A stretch of 64,000 nucleotides of DNA from Streptomyces sp. NBC_01262. GTDB lineage: Bacteria > Actinomycetota > Actinomycetes > Streptomycetales > Streptomycetaceae. The DNA lies in assembly GCF_036226365.1 (NCBI RefSeq), contig NZ_CP108462.1, positions 5,967,501 through 6,031,500 on the forward strand, written 5' to 3'. Numbering within the stretch: the first letter of the stretch is position 1; each line of letters opens with the position of its first letter. Both the position numbers and the translations under genes were made by a program. Of the stretch, positions 40,678 through 47,827 are shown one piece after another. The notes under the pieces were generated by a model. That model was not told the DNA's origin. It was given only the letters and a program-made list of their open reading frames with translations, and did not search any database.

Positions 40678-41883
40678 GTGATCTTCGACAGTCTTGATGT
40701 GTCGTACGGCGACATGTGGGGTTCCCATCAGGGAATGACCCATCCGGACCCGATGTCGCGCGCGGTCGCGGCACGCAGACATGCTGCCGGGATGGATTAC
40801 GCGGTTCTGCTGTCCGCGCGGGAGCGACCGCTGGCACTGGTCGAATACTGGCCGCGCCGGATGTGGCGTGTGTATCTGTTCGACGACAGGTCCTGGCGCA
40901 TGCAGACGATCGACCTCAAGCCGCACAGCACGGGGATGTTGTTGGCTCACCGGAACATCCGATGGCAGTTTTCCAACAAGCAGGAGCACTCGTCCTGGAA
41001 GTGGGATGTTCAGGAGACCACGACCGTCTCGGCCGACGGGCAGGTCGAGGTGAGGTCCGAGTTCGCCGGGCCGAGGGGAGCGTCGACGGAGCGACTGCAC
41101 GCTCGAACATCCGGCCCGTCGAGCGTCCCCGTGCGGCGGTTCACGGCGCCCGTCGAAAGCTTCCTCTGTCCCGTGCCGGAATTCGGCGACTGGCAGGTGT
41201 TCGCGCCGTTCCTCGCCCAGCAGGGACACGAGCCCGCCACGACCGTAGTCCTGAACGACGTGTCGGTGGACGAAGGATCGGGACCGCTGCGCGCCACCGG
41301 AATCGAGCAACTGTTCAGTCCGGGCGCGTGCGACACTCCGGATGGGCCGGCTGTCGTCGAGCCCGTTGACGCCGGCCTGCTGCGGATCACGTCAGGGCAG
41401 CTGGCGGTCTCGGACCCCGGCTGGATCGGAGAGACCACGCGGACCGTCGCTGTGCCACCGGGCGAGTTCCCGGTCACGCTGTCGCTTTTGCGCACGACAC
41501 GCGGGGCCGGCGTCGCCGCGGCCAGGGTGACGTTCCTGGACATCCCGCCCCGCGAGTGGGAAATGGCCCTTCGGCCCGACGAGGACCTGGGGCTGCTCGG
41601 CGAGGGCCAGTTCTACGGGGTTGGCGTGGATACCGGCACAGCGGCTTTCATGGATGCGACTCGGACGGTGATCGAAGACCAGCTGGACGAGGACCTGTTC
41701 ATACCCCTCGGCAGCCATTTCACCGTCGAACTGCCCAGCACGGAGCCCGAGCCGAACCTCATCGCCTTCCGTGCCGGCCGGGGCGACGGAGCCTACCCCG
41801 TCTGGATCGGCCGCACCGATGACGGACAGGTTGGTTGCGTCGTCGTCGACTTCCAGCTCCATTCCGCCGACGGGGGAGAGTAA
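40678..41883 (+). CDS. DUF4241-containing protein with long N-terminal extension
   Basis: About 401 residues from GTG 40678; an ATG at 40714 is an alternative start. The C-terminal about 200 residues carry the DUF4241 pattern: PPGEFPVTLSLLRT..RVTFLDIPPREWEMALRP, YGVGVDTGTAAFMDATRTVI and YPVWIGRTDDGQVGCVVVDF. The N-terminal half (YAVLLSARERPLALVEYWPR, RRMWRVYLFDDRSWRMQTID, ETTTVSADGQVEVRSEF) has no family I recognise. No signal or membrane segment is seen. DUF4241 proteins are often seen in accessory or polymorphic-toxin contexts as possible immunity proteins; no toxin is adjacent, so that is only a suggestion. Confidence 0.65.
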   Translation: MIFDSLDVSYGDMWGSHQGMTHPDPMSRAVAARRHAAGMDYAVLLSARERPLALVEYWPRRMWRVYLFDDRSWRMQTIDLKPHSTGMLLAHRNIRWQFSNKQEHSSWKWDVQETTTVSADGQVEVRSEFAGPRGASTERLHARTSGPSSVPVRRFTAPVESFLCPVPEFGDWQVFAPFLAQQGHEPATTVVLNDVSVDEGSGPLRATGIEQLFSPGACDTPDGPAVVEPVDAGLLRITSGQLAVSDPGWIGETTRTVAVPPGEFPVTLSLLRTTRGAGVAAARVTFLDIPPREWEMALRPDEDLGLLGEGQFYGVGVDTGTAAFMDATRTVIEDQLDEDLFIPLGSHFTVELPSTEPEPNLIAFRAGRGDGAYPVWIGRTDDGQVGCVVVDFQLHSADGGE

Positions 41884-42098
41884 GGAGCCGCCGACCATCG
41901 GCGCGAGGCCGCACTGCCCGAGACTGGGATCGCGGCGAACCTCCAGAGTGCACACGGCGATTGAGGAGCTCGACAACTCGATCACCGCCTTCGGTGGGAT
42001 CGGCGTCAGCCCAATCGCCCGGCCGACGACGGACTGCGTCTCGTCACCCACACAGCCCCAGCGGTGGGTCCTGGACACCCCGTGTTGCACCTGACAGC

Positions 42099-43019
42099 TC
42101 AGGCAAGACGAGGTGGCCGCACAGGACGTGACGCGCGGCGGGGCATACGGGGTCCGAGGGCGGCGCGGGCGAGGGCGGGGCCGGTCAGGGGGGTGGGTTG
42201 GGGTGGGGTGAGGCCTGTGCAGGGCGTGCAGATGCCGGTGGTCTGGCCGTGGGGGAGCGGGTCCCGGCAGAGGGCACATTCGGCGCGCGGGGCGGGCTTG
42301 GGCGGGGGAGTCGGGCGGGGGAGGGCCAGACGGTGGGTGAGGAAGCCCGCAGGGGTGTGGATGGGCTTGGCCGGGAGGTCGGCGGTGAGGGCCGTACGCA
42401 GAGCGCGCTCCGTTACGCCGTCGCCCAACTGCTGGGCGGCGAGCGGCGCGAGGCGGCAGGCCTCGGCGAAGCTGAGACGCAGGCGCGGTTCGTGGTCGCC
42501 GAGGTCGGCCAGCAGCTTCGCGGCGCGCGCGAACTCCGGGTGGGGGGTGTTTCCAACCTCTGTGTTCTCCCCTTGGGGGGATGCCCCGACGGCCCGCGGG
42601 GCCGGTACGCCGACCGGCGGCGGGGTGCCGGTCGGCGAGAACGCGGCGGCGATTTCGTCCGGCGTGCGCAACGGGACGTTGGAGACCAGCACTTGGGTCG
42701 TCCAGCGGCCGGTGGTCGGGTCCTGGTCGCGCTGCGTGTGGACGTAGCCCTCGGCTTCGAGCTGCTTACGGGCGTTGCGGAGGGCGATGCGCCCCTCGGG
42801 CATCTTCTCGCCGATGGTCTGGATCGTCTCGCGGGACCCGGGCGGGAGGCTGAGCGCCCATTGGAGGAGGCGTACGGCCAGGGCGTTCAGGCGGGGGTGC
42901 CGGATGATGTCGTTCGGCGTTTGAGAGAAGAAACGGGTCGGGGCGATAGCATGCTGGAGCATCCCGGGGATCCCCTTTAGGTCCTCGTGGTGAAGGCCCT
43001 CAGGCTGGTGTTGGCGCAC
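42099..43019 (-). CDS. HTH-domain protein of the Streptomyces replication-initiator-like accessory family
   Basis: 306 residues from GTG 43019; a later ATG at 42962 has AAGGGG at fair spacing, but residues before it (HHEDLKGIPGMLQH) look conserved. The N-terminal winged helix is TRFFSQTPNDIIRHPRLNAL, AVRLLQWALSLPPGSRETIQ and the recognition-like EGRIALRNARKQLEAEGYVH. The middle is Pro-rich; the C terminus has a Cys4 finger CALCRDPLPHGQ..CTPC. Such proteins are widespread next to XRE/DUF397 pairs and plasmid-derived DNA. Function unknown. A 3' duplicate fragment is at 39349-39440. Confidence 0.7.
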   Translation of the reverse strand: MRQHQPEGLHHEDLKGIPGMLQHAIAPTRFFSQTPNDIIRHPRLNALAVRLLQWALSLPPGSRETIQTIGEKMPEGRIALRNARKQLEAEGYVHTQRDQDPTTGRWTTQVLVSNVPLRTPDEIAAAFSPTGTPPPVGVPAPRAVGASPQGENTEVGNTPHPEFARAAKLLADLGDHEPRLRLSFAEACRLAPLAAQQLGDGVTERALRTALTADLPAKPIHTPAGFLTHRLALPRPTPPPKPAPRAECALCRDPLPHGQTTGICTPCTGLTPPQPTPLTGPALARAALGPRMPRRASRPVRPPRLA

Positions 43020-43029
43020 CTCTGAGGGC

Positions 43030-43049
43030 CGCTTCGTCGTAGCGAAGCG
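43030..43049 (-). terminator. Hairpin between the secreted-protein and HTH genes
   Basis: CGCTTCG (43030-43036) pairs perfectly with CGAAGCG (43043-43049) across TCGTAG. It lies just after the stop of the minus-strand gene at 43066 and before the HTH gene, so it probably separates the two transcripts. Confidence 0.5.
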
Positions 43050-43065
43050 TGACTGGCTGACTACT

Positions 43066-43500
43066 CTATACGACTGACTGTGCGGCCGGGAGCGTGATCG
43101 TCACGTCCGACCCGAGCAGCGCGGGCAGCAGGTCCAGGCCCAGCACGCGTACGCCCAGCGGGACCGTCATCGGCTTCGTGGCCGTCCCGCCGCATGCCGC
43201 TTCCGGCGCGGTGGCGGTCAGGGTCACGGCCGCGAGGCCGAGGCTGTTCGCGGCGGTCGTGGCGTGGGTGAAGGTGCCGTCGTCCTTCGTGTCGAAGGAG
43301 TCGGCGACGGCCTCGTCGACCTTCAGCTCCAGCGCCACGGCGGCGGTCGGCTTCACGCCGCCGGGGCACAGCACGCGGCCGTTCAGCGCGTAGGCCCTGG
43401 TGTCGCCGGGGTCGGCGGCCTGGGCGGGGGCGGCGGCGCACAGGCCGCCGACTATGACGGCAGCGGTCACGGCGGCGGCCGGGGCGAGCTTGCGGAGCAC
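43066..43500 (-). CDS. Small secreted protein of unknown function
   Basis: 144 residues from GTG 43500, chosen because GGGAGG lies 7 nt upstream. The signal peptide LRKLAPAAAVTAAVIVGG followed by LCAAAPAQAADPG has a clear AQA cleavage site. The mature part of about 110 residues (NGRVLCPGGVKPTAAVALEL, KDDGTFTHATTAANSLGLAA, EAACGGTATKPMTVPLGVRV) has two Cys that could form a disulfide and a beta-rich pattern. This resembles transthyretin-like secreted Streptomyces proteins, but I cannot name a family. Confidence 0.7.
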   Translation of the reverse strand: MLRKLAPAAAVTAAVIVGGLCAAAPAQAADPGDTRAYALNGRVLCPGGVKPTAAVALELKVDEAVADSFDTKDDGTFTHATTAANSLGLAAVTLTATAPEAACGGTATKPMTVPLGVRVLGLDLLPALLGSDVTITLPAAQSVV

Positions 43501-43552
43501 GGTAGTACCTCCCTGTAGTCGGATCACTACTGGGAGTTTCACATGGGGGCAG

Positions 43553-43738
43553 CTAGCTCGCGCGGGCGGTTACTCCACGTACGAACGCCGACCACTGGGC
43601 CGGGGCGAAGGCGAGCGCGGGGCGGGTGGTGTCCTTGGAGTCGCGGACGTGGACGGCGGCGGGGCAGGCGGCGACTTCGAGGCAGTCGCCGCCCGCGTCG
43701 CTGCTGTAGCTGGACTTGAACCACGCGAGAGTGTTCAT
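43553..43738 (-). CDS. DUF397-domain protein
   Basis: 61 residues from ATG 43738. The DUF397 signature is complete: WFKSSYSSDAGGDCLEVAAC, VHVRDSKDTTRPALAFAPAQ, WSAFVRGV. These small proteins are encoded next to XRE regulators with DUF5753 domains (for example the bldB/whiJ-like and Scr1/2 groups) and are thought to antagonise them. The ATG overlaps the stop of the truncated XRE gene upstream (ATGA), the usual arrangement. With the partner's DNA-binding half gone, its control target may be lost. Confidence 0.88.
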   Translation of the reverse strand: MNTLAWFKSSYSSDAGGDCLEVAACPAAVHVRDSKDTTRPALAFAPAQWSAFVRGVTARAS

Positions 43739-43998
43739 AGTTCGCTTGCCATCCGTTCGATCAACTTCGCGGAATCCTCTGGGGTCAGGGCCTGCGATCG
43801 GATCATGCCATGGCGGGTTTGGAGTTCGCTGACCGTTTGGCGGTCGTTGATCAGGAAGCCCCCGGCCTCTCCTTCGACGTACGCGAGCCAATCGCGTTCT
43901 GGAGTCTCCAGCAGCGTGAAGGGTCCACGGAAACCTGCGTGTGTCTCGTAGCGCGTCGGCAGCAACTGGACGGTGATGTTGCGCTTCGGGGAGTGCGT
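43735..43998 (-). pseudogene. XRE-family regulator, C-terminal (DUF5753) remnant
   Basis: The minus strand reads RNITVQLLPTRYETHAGFRG, then PFTLLETPERDWLAYVEGEA and RHGMIRSQALTPEDSAKLIE. This is the end of a DUF5753 domain, which in intact proteins follows an N-terminal XRE helix-turn-helix of about 80 residues plus about 100 more. Upstream of about 43998 the similarity stops and arginase-gene flank begins. No suitable start is present, so about two thirds of the gene has been deleted. It still overlaps the DUF397 start. Confidence 0.75.
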
Positions 43999-44057
43999 GG
44001 CGGGGGACCGGATGAGGCTGGGGGTCGCCGGGTGCGTCGGGCCGGGGCCGCTGCCGG

Positions 44058-44954
44058 TCAGGGCTGGGTGAAGGCCGTCTGGAGGAGGTCGGCGAGGAGG
44101 GCCGCGCAGGAGCCGTCGGGGTCGAGATCGGGGTCGTAGATGGTGAGGTTGAAGCCGACGCAGCGCTGCGAGCGCACCAAGGTCCGTAGCAGCGGGGCGA
44201 GTTCGTCGGGCAGGAGGCCGCCGGGGTCGGGGCTGTCGACGGCGGGCATGACGGACGGGTCGAGCACGTCCGCGTCCAGATGCACCCAGAAGCCCTCGGT
44301 CACGGGCACTTCGAGGGTTTGCAGAACCGCGCCCGCCAGTTCCTCGGCGCCCAGCTCCCGGATCTCGCCGACCGTCGCGTTCGTGATCTTCAACTCGGTG
44401 AGCTCGGCCCGCTCCCCGTCGTAGTCCCGGATGCCGAAGACCCGTACGTCCTCGTCCCTGATGTACGGCTGGAGCCCTTCGAGGTCCGTCAGGTCGGCCT
44501 GGCCGCGGCCGGTCGCGATGGCCAGCTCTTCGCCGCCCGCGGCTCCGACGCGGGCGGAGTTCCCGGGGTGCCGGAAGTCCGCGGATCCGTCGATGACGGC
44601 GAGTCCGTAGCGCCCGATGCGGCGCAGCGCGAGCGAGGCGCCGAGCTGGATGGAACAGTCGCCGCCCAGGACGACCGGGAAGTCCCCCGCTCGGACGTGG
44701 TGCTCGATGCGGTCGGCGAGTTTGCGGGTGTAGGTGGCGATCGCCTCGGCGTTGAACACGCCGTCGCCCTCCCGCCAGCCGCCGCGGTCGTAGCGGGGCG
44801 GCACGACGACTCCGCCCTCGTACGCCCCCAGCCGCTGCACCAGCCGCTGCTCGCGCAGCGCGCCCGCCAGCTTGTAGCACCCGGGCACGGTGCCTTCGGT
44901 GGGCGGCCGGAGGCCGAGGTTGGACGGGGCGTCGATGACCACGATGCGGCGCAT
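44058..44954 (-). CDS. Arginase/ureohydrolase-fold protein lacking two metal-ligand histidines
   Basis: 298 residues from ATG 44954. The fold is clear from VVLGGDCSIQLGASLALRRI, GLAVIDGSADFRHPGNS, GFWVHLDADVLDPSVMPAVD and DEDVRVFGIRDYD. In true ureohydrolases two Mn ions are held by GGDHS, DAHxD and a DxD in the third motif. Here the first reads GGDCS (Cys100) and the second DGSAD (122-126), while LDADVLDP is kept. Loss of both His suggests altered metal binding or no guanidine hydrolysis. Many Streptomyces relatives, as I recall, have GGDC but keep the second His. Spacing of 59 bp from the XRE remnant suggests a deletion junction there. Confidence 0.82.
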   Translation of the reverse strand: MRRIVVIDAPSNLGLRPPTEGTVPGCYKLAGALREQRLVQRLGAYEGGVVVPPRYDRGGWREGDGVFNAEAIATYTRKLADRIEHHVRAGDFPVVLGGDCSIQLGASLALRRIGRYGLAVIDGSADFRHPGNSARVGAAGGEELAIATGRGQADLTDLEGLQPYIRDEDVRVFGIRDYDGERAELTELKITNATVGEIRELGAEELAGAVLQTLEVPVTEGFWVHLDADVLDPSVMPAVDSPDPGGLLPDELAPLLRTLVRSQRCVGFNLTIYDPDLDPDGSCAALLADLLQTAFTQP

Positions 44955-45005
44955 TCGGCCATTCTGACCGCGCGGGGCGGCCGTGGCACAGCATTTTGCC
45001 GCAGG

Positions 45006-45023
45006 GCCCGTCACATGACGGGC
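45006..45023. promoter_or_regulatory. Perfect inverted repeat between the arginase-like and DUF3500 genes
   Basis: GCCCGTCA-CA-TGACGGGC lies 52 bp before the arginase-like ATG and 71 bp before the DUF3500 start. Downstream are TCACAGC and TGACAG direct half-repeats and a TTACAT box that could be promoter elements. It may be an operator for either gene or a shared one. Confidence 0.4.
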
Positions 45024-45093
45024 GCGAACTCTCACAGCCCGCTGACAGGCTCCCTTCAGGGACGCCTTACATCCGTGATGGACGTTGGAGCGT

Positions 45094-46464
45094 ATGCATG
45101 GACACTCCCCCCGCACCCCTGAAGCCGAGCGCAGCCGCCGCTGGTTCATGAACAAGTCGCTGCTCGTCGGCGGTGTCGCCGCTGTGGCGACCATGACCGG
45201 CTGCTCCAGCAGTTCCTCCGGTTCGGCGAGCTCCTCCGCCTCGCCCAGTGGGGGGATGCCGTCCGGCGGTCCCGGGGGGATGGGTCCTGGGCAGAGCGAG
45301 GTCAAGTACGCCGACTTCAAGGGTCTGACCACCGACGGCACGGTCGTGGACGACCTGTACTCGATCCACTCCACCGGAGTGTCCACGGACGCGGTGGTCA
45401 AGGCCGCGCAGGCCTTCCTGGACGGGCTGTCCGCCAAGGAGCGCCGGGCGTGCACGTTCGACGTGGACGACGACGAGTGGCTGGCCTGGAGCAACGTAGA
45501 CGGGTACGAGCGCAAGGGCGCCCGGATGGGCGACATCACGACCAAGCAGCAGAACCTCGGTTACGCGCTGCTGGGCGCGGCGCTGTCCGCCGACGGGGTC
45601 ACCCAGACCCGCAACATCATGAAGCTCAACGCCTTCCTGGGCGACTACAGCGGCGGGGGCAGGGACACGCTCACCGAGGGCGCCTACTTCTTCACCTTCA
45701 TGGGCACCCCGTCGACGACGAAGCCGTGGGGCTTCCAGTACGAGGGCCACCACGTGGCCATCAACTACTTCGTGCTCGGCGACCAGGTCGTGATGACGCC
45801 GACCTTCATGGGCTCCGAGCCGACCTCGGCCACGTACAAGGGTGAGAAGATCACCATGTTCAAGCCGGAGACCACGGCCGGTCTGACGCTGCTGCGGTCA
45901 CTGACCGACGCGCAGCGCGCGAAGGTCATCTCCTCGACCGTGCAGAAGAGCGGCGACGACATGAAGGCCGGCGCGGGCCAGGACAACGCCAAGCTCGCCT
46001 TCGAGGGCCTGGCCGGATCCGAACTCACCGCCGCGCAGAAGGAGAAGCTTCTCGACCTCGTGCGGGTGTACGTCGGCTACATGGACGACGGGCACGCCGG
46101 GGTGAAGATGAAGGAGGTGGAGAAGCACCTGGACAAGACCTACTTCTACTGGCTCGGCGCGACCAAGGACACCTCCGCCTTCTACTACCGCGTCCACAGC
46201 CCGGTCGTGCTCATCGAGTACGACGCCCAGTCCCCGCTCGCCTACGGCACCTCGGCCCGAACCGGCGGCGGTCAGCCGAGCGGCCAGCCGTCCGGTCAGC
46301 CCACGGGTGGTATGCCCACGGGCCAGCCCTCCGGGGGCATGGGCGGTATGGGTGGCATGGGCGGGACGCCGACGCAGCAGCACATCCACACCATCATCCG
46401 CACCCCGAACGCCGGGGACTACGGCGTGGACCTGCTGAAACTCCACCTGGAGAACGACCACTGA
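45094..46464 (+). CDS. DUF3500-family lipoprotein
   Basis: About 456 residues from ATG 45094; a TTG at 45085 is also possible. The N terminus has twin Arg (RSRRWFMNKSLL) before a hydrophobic stretch and a lipobox MTGC, so it is probably a Tat-exported lipoprotein. A Ser/Gly-rich linker precedes the DUF3500 body: TFDVDDDEWLAWSNVDGYER, GDITTKQQNLGYALLGAALS, EGAYFFTFMGTPSTTKPWGF, QYEGHHVAINYFV. A Gly/Met/Pro/Gln-rich segment (GGMPTGQPSGGMGGMGGMGG) lies near the C terminus. DUF3500 proteins are uncharacterised; the conserved GHH and DH ends hint at metal binding. Confidence 0.85.
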   Translation: MHGHSPRTPEAERSRRWFMNKSLLVGGVAAVATMTGCSSSSSGSASSSASPSGGMPSGGPGGMGPGQSEVKYADFKGLTTDGTVVDDLYSIHSTGVSTDAVVKAAQAFLDGLSAKERRACTFDVDDDEWLAWSNVDGYERKGARMGDITTKQQNLGYALLGAALSADGVTQTRNIMKLNAFLGDYSGGGRDTLTEGAYFFTFMGTPSTTKPWGFQYEGHHVAINYFVLGDQVVMTPTFMGSEPTSATYKGEKITMFKPETTAGLTLLRSLTDAQRAKVISSTVQKSGDDMKAGAGQDNAKLAFEGLAGSELTAAQKEKLLDLVRVYVGYMDDGHAGVKMKEVEKHLDKTYFYWLGATKDTSAFYYRVHSPVVLIEYDAQSPLAYGTSARTGGGQPSGQPSGQPTGGMPTGQPSGGMGGMGGMGGTPTQQHIHTIIRTPNAGDYGVDLLKLHLENDH

Positions 46465-46480
46465 CGACCACTGAGGTCTG

Positions 46481-47308
46481 TCAGGGCTTGACGGCCAGCC
46501 CGGCGGCGATCAGGCGCTCCCAGACGGTGAGTTCGAGCGGCGGGGTGGCCGGGCGCCACTCCGCCGCCGGGACGATGCCCGGGGGCAGGACGGTGAGGCC
46601 GTCGCCGAAGAGGGCGAGGAGTTCGTCGTCGGTGCGCCAGCGGCCCCGGCCGAGGGAGGCCTGCAGGACCTCCTGCATGTGTGCGCTGCGGGGGTCGTTC
46701 TCGCTGCGGAAGTGGCTGATGAAGACGTAGCTGCCCGAGGGGACCCGGTCGTACCAGAAGCGGACGACGCCGGCCGGGTCCTCGTCGTCGTTGAGGTGGT
46801 GCAGGACCGCGCTGAGGATGACGGCGACCGGCTGCCCGAAGTCGATCAGGTCCCGTACGGCCGGGTTCTCGTAGATGGCCTTCGGGTCGCGCAGGTCGGC
46901 CTGGACGACGGTCGTGTTCTCGTTCTCCTCCAGCAGCGCGCGGCCGTGGGCGAGGACGACGGGGTCGTGGTCGACGTAGACGACGCGGGACTCGGGCGCG
47001 TGCCGCTGCGCGACCTGGTGGACGTTGTCCGAGGTGGGGAGGCCGCTGCCCATGTCCAGGAACTGCCGGACGGGGGTGTTGACGACGATCTCCCGGATGG
47101 CGCGGCCGAGGACGGCGCGGTTGTCGAAGGCGATGGTCTGCGAGCCCGGCAGGTCCTTGATGAAGTGGTCCGCGAGCGCCCGGTCGGCGGCGTAGTTGTC
47201 CTTGCCGCCCAGCAGGTAGTCGTACGTCCGGGCGATGCTCGGCTTCGTCTGGTCGACACCAGGGATGTCGGTGGTCCTGTCGGTGCGCTCGTCGCTGCCT
47301 TCGGCCAT
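46481..47308 (-). CDS. SAM-dependent methyltransferase, DUF574 (Methyltransf_19) family
   Basis: 275 residues from ATG 47308. The family opening TKPSIARTYDYLLGGKDNYA is followed by FLDMGSGLPTSDNVHQVAQR (SAM-binding motif I), RVVYVDHDPVVLAHGRALL, VVQADLRDP and VILSAVLHHLNDDEDPAGVV. These are highly amplified in Streptomyces; substrates are mostly unknown. It is convergent with the DUF3500 gene, 17 bp apart. A full copy of the palindromic element follows upstream at 47.4 kb. Confidence 0.9.
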   Translation of the reverse strand: MAEGSDERTDRTTDIPGVDQTKPSIARTYDYLLGGKDNYAADRALADHFIKDLPGSQTIAFDNRAVLGRAIREIVVNTPVRQFLDMGSGLPTSDNVHQVAQRHAPESRVVYVDHDPVVLAHGRALLEENENTTVVQADLRDPKAIYENPAVRDLIDFGQPVAVILSAVLHHLNDDEDPAGVVRFWYDRVPSGSYVFISHFRSENDPRSAHMQEVLQASLGRGRWRTDDELLALFGDGLTVLPPGIVPAAEWRPATPPLELTVWERLIAAGLAVKP

Positions 47309-47431
47309 CGCGGCTGTCCTCCCGGGTCCTGGTGTACGGCTCCGGTCACTCTATGCGATGGCGTACGCAAGGGCTGCTGTGGTCAGGGAAGTTGACGCAC
47401 CGGCACGCAGTGCGATGGTGCGGCCGTTCGT

Positions 47432-47510
47432 CGGGTTGCGCAGCCCGTCGGCTGCGCTTTGTCCTCAATCGCCGGACGGGCTGAATTCAGCCCGTCCGGC
47501 GATTGAGGAC
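47432..47510. repeat. Dispersed palindromic element, full copy 2
   Basis: The GCGCAGCC..GGCTGCGC hairpin is followed by the identical 50-bp perfect palindrome (47461-47510) found at 14823-14872. The flank after both copies also agrees (GGAACCGGC). It lies at the broken 3' end of the MFS fragment. Confidence 0.9.
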
Positions 47511-47827
47511 GGAACCGGCTGCCGGACGGCCCCGGTGAACCACTCCGGTCCCACCGCGCTGACCTGGAAGACCACCTTGCGGCCGAAGAGGTCGCCGAAC
47601 TTGCCGACCAGGACGGTCGAGACGGTCTCGGCGAGCAGGTACGCCGTCACCACCCAGGCCATGTGCCCGGCGCCGCCGAGGTCCGCGACGATCGTCGGGA
47701 GGGCGGTGGAGACGATCGTCTGGTCGAGGGCGGCGAGCAGCATGCCCAGGACGATCGTGACGAAGACGACGTTGGTCTGGCGGCGGGTGAGGGAGGGCGG
47801 CGCGGGGGCGACAGACGTTGTCGTCAT
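47465..47827 (-). pseudogene. MFS exporter (DHA2-type), N-terminal fragment only
   Basis: From ATG 47827 the first about 90 residues are a good DHA2 N terminus: TIVLGMLLAALDQTIVSTAL, AWVVTAYLLAETVSTVLVGK and FGDLFGRKVVFQVSA. Normal proteins have about 500 residues and 12-14 helices. Here the reading ends after helix 2 and motif A, then VGPEWFTGAVRQPVPSS and a repeat-encoded tail AGRAEFSPSGD. The ATG overlaps the stop of the upstream MFS gene, so it was once part of that operon. It should be non-functional as a transporter. Confidence 0.82.

Noticed and set aside
40455..42090. Similar short stretches (ACTGTGTTTCGTCAC near 40487 and ACTGCGTCTCGTCAC near 42028) in two intergenic regions.
   Set aside because: Only about 13 of 15 bases match; too short to call a repeat without a search.
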